39,913 nt of DNA from Streptomyces physcomitrii (GTDB taxonomy: Bacteria; Actinomycetota; Actinomycetes; Streptomycetales; Streptomycetaceae): contig NZ_JAAWWP010000037.1 in NCBI RefSeq assembly GCF_012273655.1, positions 1 through 39,913 on the forward strand. The letters are read 5' to 3'. Below, one piece after another: positions 20,401 through 39,913 of the stretch. A program made the position numbers and the translations under genes. Every line of letters starts with the position of its first letter. The first letter of the stretch is position 1. Below the pieces are notes generated by a model. The model did no database searches. It was given only the letters and a program-made list of their open reading frames with translations, and was not told the DNA's origin.

Positions 20401-20875
20401 GCGGCGACGCCTGACCGAGGTGATCCGGGCGCACGCGGCCGCGGTGCTCACCCTCGGCCCCGGCGAGAGCGTCAAGGCGGGCCGCGCCTTCCGCGACATG
20501 GGCTTCGACTCGCTGACGGCGGTCGACCTGCGCAACCGCCTCGGCACCTCCCTCGGCGCCAAGCTGTCCGCGACCCTGGTCTTCGACCATCCGACGCCGA
20601 AGGCGCTCGCCGACCACCTGGCCGAGGAGCTGCTGCCGGAGGAGGCCGGGCCCGGGGACGGGACCGATCCACGCCTCCAGGGCGTGGCCGACGCCTACCG
20701 GAAGGCCTCCGGACCCGCGGAACGGCAGGAACTCGCCGAGGCATTGCGCGCCCTTCTCGACGAGTGGGCGCACCCGACCGACGAGCCGGAGCAGGCGGCC
20801 GTCGACGAGGAACTGGTCGACGCTTCCGACCAGGACATGTTCGAGCTGATCGACAGGGAACTCGGGATCTCCTGA
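8420..20875 (+). CDS. Type I PKS gene 1: KSQ loading module plus modules 1 and 2
   Basis: A 4151-residue polyketide synthase that starts the main chain and performs two extensions. Order: KSQ (17-440), AT (537-890), ACP (Ser957); module 1 KS (1014, Cys1186), AT (1531, Ser1623), KR (2165-2400), ACP (Ser2480); module 2 KS (2550, Cys2722), AT (3077, Ser3169), KR (3710-3950), ACP (Ser4031). All three ATs carry YASH, the methylmalonyl signature. No DH or ER is present; instead each KR module has the short dimerisation element (EAEFWASVERND...) after the AT. The N-terminus lacks a docking coiled coil, as expected for the first protein. The C-terminus (about 4070-4151) ends in an acidic docking peptide containing DQDMFELIDRELG. 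PKS gene 2 follows after 48 bp. Product of this protein: a triketide from one propionyl starter and two methylmalonates, both beta-ketones reduced. Confidence 0.95.
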   Translation: MNEPVPSCSRISAPGHEPVAVVGLACRLPGAEDPAAFWDLLVRGGDAVVDTPEDRRAGAPAEGYPAPHGGTAPHRGGYLRAPADFDAAFFGISPREADAMDPQARLVLELGWEALEHAGIPATYAPRSTAVYIGSDVCDYADLARRHGSEAVGHHTLTGLQRALIANRLSYALGVSGPSVTVDSAQSSSLVSVQMACDSLRLGDSALALAGGVHLNLSPDSTRAAAQFGALSPDGRCHTFDARANGYVRGEGGALVVLKLLSAAVADGDRVLAVIRGGAVNNDGTGRSLTTPDAAAQQEVLRTACARAGVDPAHLDYVELHGTGTRAGDPVEATALGTVLGRADGREAPLAVGSVKTNIGHLEGAAGAAGLLKTVLCLAHGTLVPSLHHSEPHPAVDLAGLNLRVQTATGPWTPAAPERPLLAGVSSFGMGGTNAHLVLAQAPAAEEAPRAPREAPATVPWLLSAHTPQALKAQAERLADHVNRHPADPVDTAWSLLETRAHLPHRAVAVGTDPGDLLRGLATALPAGPVRGDIDRPVFVFPGQGSQWVGMAGQLLAEAPAFATRLAECAEALAPHVDWDLMAVLRGDPDAPSLDRSDVVQPALWAVMVSLAAQWQAHGVRPAAVVGHSQGEIAAACVAGALGLADAARVVALRSKVLVPLEGLSGMVSLALTEADTRRFTARWGERVTLAALNGPSSTVVSADADTVLDILATAEREQIRARRVGIDYASHSPHVEPAREEMLRQLAPLIPRTPEVPFLSTVTGDWIQGPDTDAAYWYDNLRKPVLLEPVVRTLTEAGHGAFLEVSPHPVLTAPVQDTVETTAGRESAVVTGTLRREDGGPARFQTSLAALWVRGADVDWTPFFAGLAPRRVTLPTYAFQRRRHWLDDAPAAPTAAPAAPAAAPVRQSDTTPGPETDAPVENALDLIRAHAAVVLGHHDATEIDPQLSFKELGFDSVTAVELRDRLESVTGRSLPATAVYAYPTPTRLAHHLGSGETETAPEPTGAGAADADDPVVIVSMGCRLPGGVGSPEELWHLVREEADALSPFPTDRGWDLEGLFAPDPDTSGTTYVRSGGFLDTATEFDAAFFGISPREALAMDPQQRLLLETVWETLERAGLDPRSLAQSPTGVFVGATAAEYGPRLHEATEDVEGHLLTGTTASVASGRISYALGLEGPAVTVDTACSSSLVALHLAVRALRAGECSLALAAGATVMSSPGMFVEFSRQRGLAADGRCKPFAADADGTGWAEGIGVLLLERLSDARANGHRVLAVVRGSAINQDGASNGLSAPSGPAQERVIRAALADAGVSPSEVDVVEAHGTGTKLGDPIEAQALLATYGREHGAENPLWLGSVKSNIGHTQAAAGVAGVIKTVQAMRAGTLPKSLHADRPSPIVDWSSGGVALLGSARPWDTEDGRPRRAAISSFGISGTNAHVILEQPPTAAQDASPTEPAVPAAELPWLLSARNPDALAAQHDRLREYVAAQEPRPVDVAWSLVAGRSAFEHRAVVVEGEVVASGVAGASGADGAKPVFVFPGQGAQWAGMAVELLDSSPVFAERFGECAAALDEFVEWSLFDVVRGVEGAPGFDRVDVVQPALWAVMVSLAALWESYGVRPAAVVGHSQGEIAAACVAGALSLTDGARVVALRSRALTSLAGRGGMVSVAVDRARAEELAGRWPGRVSVAALNGPSSTVVSGDADALDELVAQAESLDVRARRIEVDYASHSAHVDAIEEELARLLAPVVAREPEVPFLSTVTGEWVNSGETDGSYWFRNLRSRVQLEPVVRALVEEGHGVFIEVSPHPVLAVPVGETVEAAGVEGAVVGSLRRDQGGLERMYASLGEAWAHGVEVDWSPAFAGLLPQWVDLPTYAFQRQRYWLESAKTAADAVAVDPVEAEFWASVERNDLDALGRTLGVEDAASLGEVVPLLSSWRRERLDRSTLDGWRYRIAWRELAVPAAGALHGTWLLVTPADEEGDALTGGLREALAARADRVVVLPVPVRDGDRARYADLLSTAGEPGEFAGVLSTLGLREEPHPAQASVPLGLAAGLALVQALGDTGIEAPLWFLTRGAVGTGQGDAPTAALQAGVWGLGRVAALEHPGRWGGLVDLPADAGAETFARLTGILAGYGDEDQLALRDGKVLGRRLVPAPTGGRPPARDWSPRGTVLVTGGTGALGGHLARWLARNGAEHLVLTGRRGDAPHLDALRADLEPYGTRLTVAGCDTADRDAMAELVSRLDAEGTPVRAVLHAAGVSVLGPLAEVRVEDLAATFSGKVLGADHLDEVLDGRELDAVVYFSSISGTWGVADHAAYGSANAVLDARAEQRRAEGSPVTSIAWGPWAGGGMIAESVQEDLRRRGVPVIAPETAVAGLQQALDQDESYVAVADVDWGRFAGVFTSVRRSPLLDELPGARPAVPERRTPEAAGGHTAALREIAALDPARRTAALHTLVAGQVAAALGHQDAGALSGEAAFKELGFDSLTAVELRNRLGRTLGLTLPTTVVFDHPSIVALTAFVQEQAFVQEQALGRDASTAESAPASVRAAAGEADDPVVIVSMGCRYPGGVGSPEELWRLVREEADTAAPFPADRGWDLDGLFDADPDHLGTSYVRESSFLKDPAGFDAGFFGISPREALAMDPQQRLLLETTWETLERGGIDPKRLRGSSTGVYVGLTDQEYASLLRESSGENEGYLATGAAASVASGRISYALGLEGPAVTVDTACSSSLVALHLAVRALRAGECTLAVAAAATVMSGPSPFVAFSRQRALAPDGRCKPFAAGADGFALAEGVGVVLLERLSDARANGHQVLAVVRGSAVNQDGASNGLSAPNGPSQQRVIRAALADAGVPASGVDVVEAHGTGTKLGDPIEAQALLATYGRERDPEQPLWLGSVKSNIGHTQAASGMAGIIKMVQAMAARTLPKSLCAEEPSPFVDWSGGAVELLDSTREWAEPQGRPRRAAVSSFGISGTNAHVILEAPEETSGEAPEEAPAAVPGEAADLPGAEIPLLVSAREEAALTAQTRRILDLSRTGDFRPVDVAWSLVAGRSAFEHRAVLLGGGVVASGVAGASGSHPNGSKPVFVFPGQGAQWAGMAVELLDSSPVFAERFGECALALDEFVEWSLFDVVRGVEGAPGFDRVDVVQPALWAVMVSLAALWESYGVRPAAVVGHSQGEIAAACVAGALSLTDGARVVALRSRALSPLAGRGGMVSVALGSGAVEDLVGRWGTRLSVAAVNGPSSTVVSGDVGALDELMGVADSLGVRTRRIEVDYASHSAHVDAIEAELAQLLAPVVAREPEVPFLSTVTGEWVKSGETDGGYWFRNLRSRVRLEPVVRTLVEEGHGVFVEVSPHPVLAVPVGETIEAVGVEGAVVGSLRRSQGGLERMYGSLGEAWAHGVEVDWSPVFAGLSPRRVDLPTYAFQRQRYWLESAKTPAEVAVDPVEAEFWASVERNDLDALGRTLGAEDAGALGEVVPLLSSWRRERLDRSTLDGWRYRIAWRGHRTSDSGELNGSWLLVTPESGADEEFAESVRQTMEKAGAEVDVLALTGPADRAALVSRLRPRDAQPPAGVLSLLAFDETSDPRSPAVSRGVVDSLVLAQALTEAGGGRLWALTRGAVTVDGTAAPDPAQAAVRGLLRVAGLDDPERCGGLIDLPADGVGEDLLSAVPALLAAEGTQGRETEYAVRAEGVHVRRLVRAPLDPSADGAPWQPRGTVLVTGGTGALGGHVARDLARSGAEHLLLVSRGGAKAPGAPELEQELTALGCEVTLASCDIADRAAVEELVRTVPDEFPLTAVVHTAGAVDLARPLTELDTGTAVALMHAKVAGARNLHEVLAGRPLDAFVLFSSGAGVWGNTGQAPYAAANAYLDALAELRRAEGLPAAAIAWGAWAGGGMVDAEVGENLARRGVPAMPPESAVRAVRESAADPRGALVVADIRWDRFLTAYSVHGHRPLLDEVPEVQALLAERAAEEAAEESATGSGNELLRELAALPQDKRRRRLTEVIRAHAAAVLTLGPGESVKAGRAFRDMGFDSLTAVDLRNRLGTSLGAKLSATLVFDHPTPKALADHLAEELLPEEAGPGDGTDPRLQGVADAYRKASGPAERQELAEALRALLDEWAHPTDEPEQAAVDEELVDASDQDMFELIDRELGIS
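11903..12030 (+). repeat. KS active-site repeat, module 1 copy
   Basis: 128 bp around the KS cysteine codon, almost identical to 16511-16638 in module 2 (the one clear difference by eye is TAT versus TAC in a tyrosine codon). Part of a wider sharing of KS DNA between modules. Confidence 0.75.
13010..14068 (+). repeat. AT-domain repeat, module 1 copy
   Basis: 1059 bp covering the whole AT, collinear without indels with 17648-18706 and 22661-23719, and in its first half with 27299-27853. Similarity with module 2 extends further on both sides (about 12883-14274 against 17515-18908). Third positions here are T- and G-rich, unlike the C-rich surroundings. Confidence 0.85.
16511..16638 (+). repeat. 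KS active-site repeat, module 2 copy
   Basis: Partner of 11903-12030. The flanking KS sequence diverges much more, which suggests a short conversion tract and not a recent whole-module duplication. Confidence 0.75.
17648..18706 (+). repeat. AT-domain repeat, module 2 copy
   Basis: Same length and frame as the module 1 and 3 copies. Its middle block (about 18001-18200) matches module 4 and differs from modules 1 and 3. Confidence 0.85.
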
Positions 20876-20923
20876 GCGGACCCCCGGACACGGCTTTCCC
20901 GATTCTCGAAGGGCTGACCTGGC

Positions 20924-35830
<14,907 letters not shown>

Positions 35831-35836
35831 CCGGGA

Positions 35837-35866
35837 TGCGCCCCGGTGCCACCGCGCCGGGGCGCA
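35837..35866 (+). terminator. GC-rich hairpin just after PKS gene 2
   Basis: Arms TGCGCCCCGGTGC and GCGCCGGGGCGCA pair over 13 bp (one G-U) around a 4-nt loop, beginning 7 bp after the PKS 2 stop. There is no T-run, as is common in actinomycetes. It may end or attenuate transcription before the sugar gene, or protect the PKS mRNA end. Confidence 0.5.
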
Positions 35867-35962
35867 CCCGCCCCCACCGGTCGCCCGGCTCCCGCCGGAC
35901 ACCACCCGCTCCGCCCGGCCGCGCTCCCGCCAGGGAGCCCGGCCGCCCCACCTCTGCCCCCT

Positions 35963-35967
35963 GGAGG
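35963..35967 (+). promoter_or_regulatory. Ribosome binding site deciding the rmlA GTG start
   Basis: GGAGG with 5 nt to GTG at 35973. The protein then begins MKALVLAGGTGTRLRP, exactly at the family N-terminus. Confidence 0.7.
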
Positions 35968-35972
35968 CAACA

Positions 35973-37040
35973 GTGAAGGCTCTCGTGCTCGCGGGAGGAA
36001 CCGGTACGCGACTGCGGCCGATCACCCATACGTCCAGCAAACAACTGGTGCCGGTCGCCAACAAACCCATCCTCTTCTACGGCCTCGAAGCCATCGCCGC
36101 CGCCGGGATCACCGAGGTCGGCGTCATCGTCGGCAGCACCGCGGCGGAGATCGAGGCCGCCGTCGGGGACGGCTCGGACTTCGGCGTCCGCGTCACCTAC
36201 ATCCCGCAGAGCGAACCCCTCGGCCTCGCGCACGCCGTCCTCGTCGCCCGGCCCTTCCTCGGCGACGACGACTTCGTGATGTACCTCGGCGACAACTTCG
36301 TCCTCGACGGCATCAGCGATGTGGTCGACGAGTTCCGCAAGGAGCCCTGCGACGCCCAGATCCTCCTCACCCGGGTCCCCGACCCCACGGCCTTCGGCGT
36401 CGCCACCACCGACGAGCACGGCAACGTCCTCGGCCTGGAGGAGAAGCCCAGCAGGCCCCGCAGCGACCTCGCCGTCGCGGGCGTCTACCTCTTCACCCCC
36501 GCCGTCCACGAGGCCATCGACCGCATCGAGCCCTCCGCCCGCGGCGAACTGGAGATCACCGACGCGCTGCAGAGCATGATCGACAAGCGCCTGACGGTCC
36601 GCTCCACCGTCATCCCCGGCTACTGGAAGGACACCGGCAACGTCACCGACATGCTGGAGGTCAACCGCACCCTCCTCGAACGGCTCCAGCCCTGCACCGA
36701 GGGCACCGTCGACGAGGAGAGCCAGATCGTCGGACGGGTCCGTATCGAGAAGGGCGCCGAGGTGCGGCGCTCGCGCATCGTCGGCCCCGCCATCATCGGC
36801 GCGGGCACCCTCGTCAGCGACTCCTACGTGGGCCCCTCCACCTCGGTCGCGGAGAACTGCCGCATCATCGGCAGCGAGATCGAGTTCTCCATCGTCCTGC
36901 GGGACTCCTCCTTCGACCGGGTCCGCCGGATCGAGGGCTCGCTGGTCGGACGCAATGTCTCGGTGAGCCTGGCGCCGCGGCTGCCCGCCACGCACCGCCT
37001 CGTCATCGGCGACCACGGGCAGGTCCAGATCTCGTCATGA
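35973..37040 (+). CDS. rmlA: Glucose-1-phosphate thymidylyltransferase
   Basis: A 355-residue nucleotidyltransferase that makes dTDP-glucose from glucose-1-phosphate and dTTP, the entry step of deoxysugar biosynthesis. The N-terminal signature LAGGTGTRLRP (6-16) binds the nucleotide; later KQLVPVANKP and YLGDNF are typical. The C-terminal third (about 245-355) is made of hexapeptide-like repeats with IIGAG- and SIVL-type turns, marking the longer StrD-like form of about 355 residues found in antibiotic clusters, not the 290-residue form. GTG start with strong GGAGG upstream. It lies 142 bp after PKS 2, behind a hairpin, and overlaps the next gene by 4 bp (ATGA). It feeds the same deoxysugar pathway as the dehydratase and ketoreductase on the minus strand; the 4,6-dehydratase (RmlB) is not in the window. 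Confidence 0.93.
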   Translation: MKALVLAGGTGTRLRPITHTSSKQLVPVANKPILFYGLEAIAAAGITEVGVIVGSTAAEIEAAVGDGSDFGVRVTYIPQSEPLGLAHAVLVARPFLGDDDFVMYLGDNFVLDGISDVVDEFRKEPCDAQILLTRVPDPTAFGVATTDEHGNVLGLEEKPSRPRSDLAVAGVYLFTPAVHEAIDRIEPSARGELEITDALQSMIDKRLTVRSTVIPGYWKDTGNVTDMLEVNRTLLERLQPCTEGTVDEESQIVGRVRIEKGAEVRRSRIVGPAIIGAGTLVSDSYVGPSTSVAENCRIIGSEIEFSIVLRDSSFDRVRRIEGSLVGRNVSVSLAPRLPATHRLVIGDHGQVQISS

Positions 37041-37783
37041 GCACCGTCCGCCTCCTCGTCGTCACCGCCGTCCAGTCCGAACGCGACGCCGTCGCACGGG
37101 GGTTGGACCCCACCGCGCCGGCTCTGCCGCACCCCCTGCCCGGGCACGAGATGCTGCGCACCACGGGCGGGGGAGGACCCCACCCGCTGCACGCGGACCT
37201 CCTCGCCGCCGGAGTGGGCCCCGCCGCGGCGGCCGCCGCCACCGGCGCCGCCCTCACCGCCGCCGCCCTGCGCGAGCAGCCCTACGATCTGGTGATCACC
37301 GCCGGTATCGCCGGGGGCTTCGCCCCGGTCGCCCCGCTCGGATCCGTGGTGGTCGCCGACCGCGTCGTCGCCGCCGACCTCGGCGCGGAGTCCCCCGAGG
37401 GCTTCGTGGCCGTCGACGACCTCGGCTTCGGCCGCAGCAGCCACCCGTGCGCCCGCCATCTCGGCGCCGCCGTGGCCCGCGCGCTCGGCGCGGTGCATGC
37501 CCCGGTGCTGACCGTCTCCACCGTCACCGGCACCGCCGAACGCGCCCAGGCCCTGCGCACCCGCTACGAGGGCGCCGCCGCCGAGGCCATGGAGGGCTTC
37601 GGCGTCGCCGAGGCCGCCGCCGCGCACGGCGTCCCGCTGCTGGAGATCCGTACGGTCTCCAATCCGGTCGGCCCCCGCGACCGCGCCGCCTGGCGCATAC
37701 CCGACGCCCTGTCCACGCTCTGCGACGCCTTCGGTGTCCTGCGCACCGTCCTCGACCGGGGCGCGCCGCCGCCCTACTCCTGA
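37037..37783 (+). CDS. mqnB: Futalosine hydrolase homologue (MqnB-like nucleoside hydrolase)
   Basis: A 248-residue protein of the nucleoside phosphorylase/MTAN superfamily. MqnB removes hypoxanthine from futalosine in the chorismate-to-menaquinone (futalosine) pathway. Diagnostic features: AGIAGGF at the purine-site loop, AMEGFG carrying the substrate-binding Glu, and EIRTVSNPVGPRDRAAW, where SN replaces the SD of MTANs, as in futalosine hydrolases. ATG at 37037 overlaps the rmlA stop (ATGA), so it is co-translated with a sugar gene; a strong hairpin follows 27 bp after the stop. This is unexpected in a PKS cluster: in S. coelicolor, as I recall, mqnB sits beside mqnD. It may be the host's only MqnB captured here, a duplicate, or an enzyme recruited to another nucleoside. 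Family assignment is firm; the role here is open. Confidence 0.82.
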   Translation: MSTVRLLVVTAVQSERDAVARGLDPTAPALPHPLPGHEMLRTTGGGGPHPLHADLLAAGVGPAAAAAATGAALTAAALREQPYDLVITAGIAGGFAPVAPLGSVVVADRVVAADLGAESPEGFVAVDDLGFGRSSHPCARHLGAAVARALGAVHAPVLTVSTVTGTAERAQALRTRYEGAAAEAMEGFGVAEAAAAHGVPLLEIRTVSNPVGPRDRAAWRIPDALSTLCDAFGVLRTVLDRGAPPPYS

Positions 37784-37809
37784 AGGCCCCGCGCGCCGCC
37801 CTCATCCCT

Positions 37810-37842
37810 GCCGAAAGCCCGTGTCCCGCACGGGCTTTCGGC
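37810..37842 (+). terminator. Strong intrinsic-type terminator after mqnB
   Basis: GCCGAAAGCCCGTG and CACGGGCTTTCGGC form a perfect 14-bp stem around a 5-nt loop (TCCCG), 27 bp after the mqnB stop. There is no T-tract, normal for Streptomyces. It separates the rmlA-mqnB unit from PKS 3, implying PKS 3 has its own promoter. Confidence 0.85.
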
Positions 37843-37891
37843 GTTCCGGGCACCCCCGCGGACAGGGCCCCGCCTGCGCCGATGACACCCG

Positions 37892-37907
37892 CCGGGGATT
37901 TCCAAGG
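37892..37907. promoter_or_regulatory. Candidate PAS-LuxR-type operator, site D
   Basis: CCGGGGATTTCCAAGG matches 12 of 16 positions of CTVGGGAWWTCCCBAG, with an unbroken match through the central ten bases. It lies 165 bp upstream of PKS 3 and downstream of the terminator, where a promoter is expected. Confidence 0.4.
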
Positions 37908-38072
37908 GTTTCCCCAGAGAACCCGGCCGGGTACCGAAAAGACCCCGCGTCGCGGGTCATGCTGTCCGAGCCGTACGAGGAAAGCAGCGGGCCGGACAGC
38001 ACCGGTACGGCCCCGGGCTCCAGATGACAGCAGCGTTCCCTAAGCCGAACCGATCACCTGTGGGGGTAGTCC

Positions 38073-39913
38073 ATGTCGAATGAGGCGCAGCTTCGGGACT
38101 TCCTCAAGAGGGTCACCCTCGACCTGCACGAGACCCGCCGCAAGCTGCGCCAGCTGGAGTCCCGCGAGCGCGAGCCGCTGGCCGTCGTCGGTCTCGGCTG
38201 CCGCCTCCCCGGCGAGGTGCGCGGCCCCGAGGACTTCTGGGAGCTGCTCTCCCTCGGCACCGACGCCGTCTCGGACTGGCCCGCCGACCGCGGCTGGCAC
38301 CGCGGCCCCGTCGAGGGCGCCGAGGGCTCCCGGAAGCAGGCCGGCTTCGTCCATGACGCCCCCTGCTTCGACCCCGCCTTCTTCGGCATCTCGCCCCGCG
38401 AGGCCCTCGCCATGGACCCGCAGCAGCGCCTGCTGCTCGAAGTCGTCTGGGAGGCCCTGGAACACGCGGGCATCGACCCCACCGCACTGCGCGGCAGCCG
38501 CTCCGGCGTCTTCGTCGGCTGCAGCGACCAGGGCTACACCTCCGGTCTGCGCGAGGTCCCCGAGGACGTCCGCGGCCACCTGCTCACCGGCAACTCGATG
38601 TCCGTCCTGTCCGGGCGGGTGGCCTACACCCTCGGCCTCGAAGGCCCCGCCGTCACCGTGGACACTGCCTGCTCCTCCTCCCTGGTCGCCCTGCACCAGG
38701 CCGCCCAGTCGCTCCAGTCGGGCGAATGCTCCCTCGCCCTCGTCGGCGGTGTCACCGTGATGTCCGGCCCCGGCGCCTTCATCGAGTTCGGCGCCCAGGG
38801 CGGCCTCTCCTCCGACGGCCGCTGCAAGGCCTTCTCCGACGACGCCGACGGCACCGGCTGGGCCGAGGGCGCCGGAATCCTCGTCGTCGAGCGCCTCTCC
38901 GACGCCCGGCGCAACGGCCACCGGGTCCTGGCCGTGGTCCGCGGCTCCGCGGTCAACCAGGACGGTGCCTCCAACGGCCTCACCGCGCCCAACGGCCTCG
39001 CCCAGCAGCGCGTCATCCTCGCCGCACTCGCCAACGCCGGGGTGCCCGCCGCCGAGGTCGACGCCGTCGAAGCGCACGGCACCGGCACCTCGCTCGGCGA
39101 CCCCATCGAGGCCGAGGCCCTGCTCGCCACCTACGGGCAGGGGCGCCCCGCCGAGCGCCCGCTGCTGCTCGGATCCGCGAAGTCGAACATCGGCCACACC
39201 CAGGCCGCCGCCGGTGCCGTCGGCGTCATCAAGGCCGTCCTCGCCCTGAACCACGGTGTCCTCCCGGCCACCCTCCACGCCGAACAGCCCTCCCGCCACG
39301 TCGACTGGTCGGCCGGTCACCTCCGGCTGCTCACCGAGGCCGCGCCGTGGCCCGAGGCCGACCACCCGCGGCGAGTCGGCGTCTCCGCCTTCGGTGTCTC
39401 CGGCACCAACGCCCACGCGATCATCGAACAGGCCCCGCCGGCACCCGACGAGGACGAGGAAGCCCCGGCCCCGCGCGCCGCACTGCCCGTCCTGCCCTGG
39501 GTACTGTCCGCCCGCGACGAGTCCGCCCTGCGCGCCCAGGCCAGCCGACTCCTGACCCACCTCACCGCCCACCCCGGCACCGACACCTACGACCTGGCCC
39601 ACTCCCTGGCGACCACCCGCGCCGCCCTCCCGTTCCGCGCCGCCGTCCTCGGCACCGGGTCCGAGCTGCGCACCGGCCTCACCGCGCTCGCCACCGGCGA
39701 TGCACACGAGACCGTGCTCACCGGCCAGGACCGCGGCGAGGGACGCACCGCTTTCCTGTTCGCGGGTCAGGGTGCTCAACGGCTGAGCATGGGGCGGGAG
39801 TTGTACGAGGCCTTCCCGGTGTTCGCGGAGGCTTTCGACGCGGTGTGCGCGTACATCCCCGGGTTGAGGGAGGTCGTCTTCGAGGGCGAGGACCCGGAGG
39901 TTCTGCGGCGTAC
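38073..39913 (+). CDS. Type I PKS gene 3 (module 6 KS and start of AT; 3' end outside window)
   Basis: The 5' part (613 codons plus 2 nt) of a further extension PKS. The N-terminus is a coiled-coil docking helix (about 4-33, LKRVTLDLHETRRKLRQLE), closely similar to that of PKS 2, so it probably accepts the chain from the PKS 2 C-terminus. The KS begins at Glu34, with Cys200 in DTACSSS and the usual GTGT and GHTQAA histidine motifs, so it is an extending KS and not a KSQ. The AT begins near residue 559 (FLFAGQGAQ) and is cut after about 55 residues; AFDAVC near its start is more like malonyl ATs, a weak hint only. ATG at 38073 is preceded by GGGGGT. Codon style changes to T/G-ending codons right at the AT start (about 39760). 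Confidence 0.93.
   Translation, partial: MSNEAQLRDFLKRVTLDLHETRRKLRQLESREREPLAVVGLGCRLPGEVRGPEDFWELLSLGTDAVSDWPADRGWHRGPVEGAEGSRKQAGFVHDAPCFDPAFFGISPREALAMDPQQRLLLEVVWEALEHAGIDPTALRGSRSGVFVGCSDQGYTSGLREVPEDVRGHLLTGNSMSVLSGRVAYTLGLEGPAVTVDTACSSSLVALHQAAQSLQSGECSLALVGGVTVMSGPGAFIEFGAQGGLSSDGRCKAFSDDADGTGWAEGAGILVVERLSDARRNGHRVLAVVRGSAVNQDGASNGLTAPNGLAQQRVILAALANAGVPAAEVDAVEAHGTGTSLGDPIEAEALLATYGQGRPAERPLLLGSAKSNIGHTQAAAGAVGVIKAVLALNHGVLPATLHAEQPSRHVDWSAGHLRLLTEAAPWPEADHPRRVGVSAFGVSGTNAHAIIEQAPPAPDEDEEAPAPRAALPVLPWVLSARDESALRAQASRLLTHLTAHPGTDTYDLAHSLATTRAALPFRAAVLGTGSELRTGLTALATGDAHETVLTGQDRGEGRTAFLFAGQGAQRLSMGRELYEAFPVFAEAFDAVCAYIPGLREVVFEGEDPEVLRR

Larger units (their letters stand above)
16067..20640 (+). 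other. PKS 1 module 2: KS-AT(methylmalonyl)-KR-ACP
   Basis: KS Cys2722, AT Ser3169 with YASH at 3269-3272. The KR has VTGGTGALGG, Trp3850 eight residues before catalytic Tyr3858, Gln rather than His three residues before Tyr, and no LDD, so A1 type (L-hydroxyl, unepimerised methyl). ACP Ser4031 in GFDSL. Confidence 0.85.
37784..38072. other. Intergenic region upstream of PKS gene 3
   Basis: 289 bp holding a terminator-like hairpin (37810-37842), a candidate operator (37892-37907) and the leader of PKS 3. No supported gene. A second, imperfect short hairpin is visible around 37941-37958. Confidence 0.6.

Noticed and set aside
38040..39779. Minus-strand frame of 579 codons opposite PKS 3
   Set aside because: It is antisense to a KS with intact active-site motifs.

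Overview
This window looks like part of a modular type I polyketide (macrolide-like) biosynthetic cluster from a Streptomyces-type actinomycete. The DNA is very GC-rich with strong G/C third-position bias. Many genes start with GTG or overlap by 4 bp. The proteins are actinobacterial multimodular PKSs, deoxysugar enzymes and a TetR regulator. No thioesterase, glycosyltransferase, tRNA, rRNA, IS element or CRISPR array was seen. Both ends cut through PKS genes, so the cluster continues on each side.

Left arm (1-8064, all minus strand, in transcription order): an NDP-hexose 2,3-dehydratase (8064-6691) translationally coupled to a Gfo/Idh/MocA-type NDP-hexose 3-ketoreductase (6694-5657); a TetR regulator (5617-5000); a six-helix VC0807-type membrane protein (4930-4148); then, after 376 bp, the 5' part of a PKS gene (3771 to beyond 1) that starts with an acyl-AMP ligase loading domain, an ACP, a KS and a truncated AT.

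Right arm (8420 to the end, plus strand): PKS gene 1 (8420-20875; KSQ loading module plus modules 1 and 2), PKS gene 2 (20924-35830; modules 3-5), a glucose-1-phosphate thymidylyltransferase (35973-37040), a futalosine hydrolase homologue (37037-37783), a strong terminator-like hairpin, and the start of PKS gene 3 (38073 onward; KS and beginning of AT).

How it fits together: KSQ decarboxylates methylmalonyl-ACP to give a propionyl starter. Modules 1-4 each add methylmalonate and reduce to an alcohol. Module 5 adds malonate and carries KR plus DH. The inferred intermediate entering PKS 3 is an ethyl-terminated chain with four alternating methyl and hydroxyl centres and a conjugated alkene. The RmlA homologue, 2,3-dehydratase and 3-ketoreductase indicate a 2,6-dideoxysugar. 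The 4,6-dehydratase, later sugar enzymes and glycosyltransferase must lie elsewhere. The acyl-ligase PKS is a second, separate chain-initiation system in the same locus.

Points that stand out: two different loading systems; a recurring near-palindrome resembling PAS-LuxR (PimM-type) operators in front of the PKS and sugar units; a menaquinone-pathway hydrolase inside the cluster; and AT domains that are near-identical DNA mosaics with a codon style unlike their surroundings. I cannot name the product from this window.
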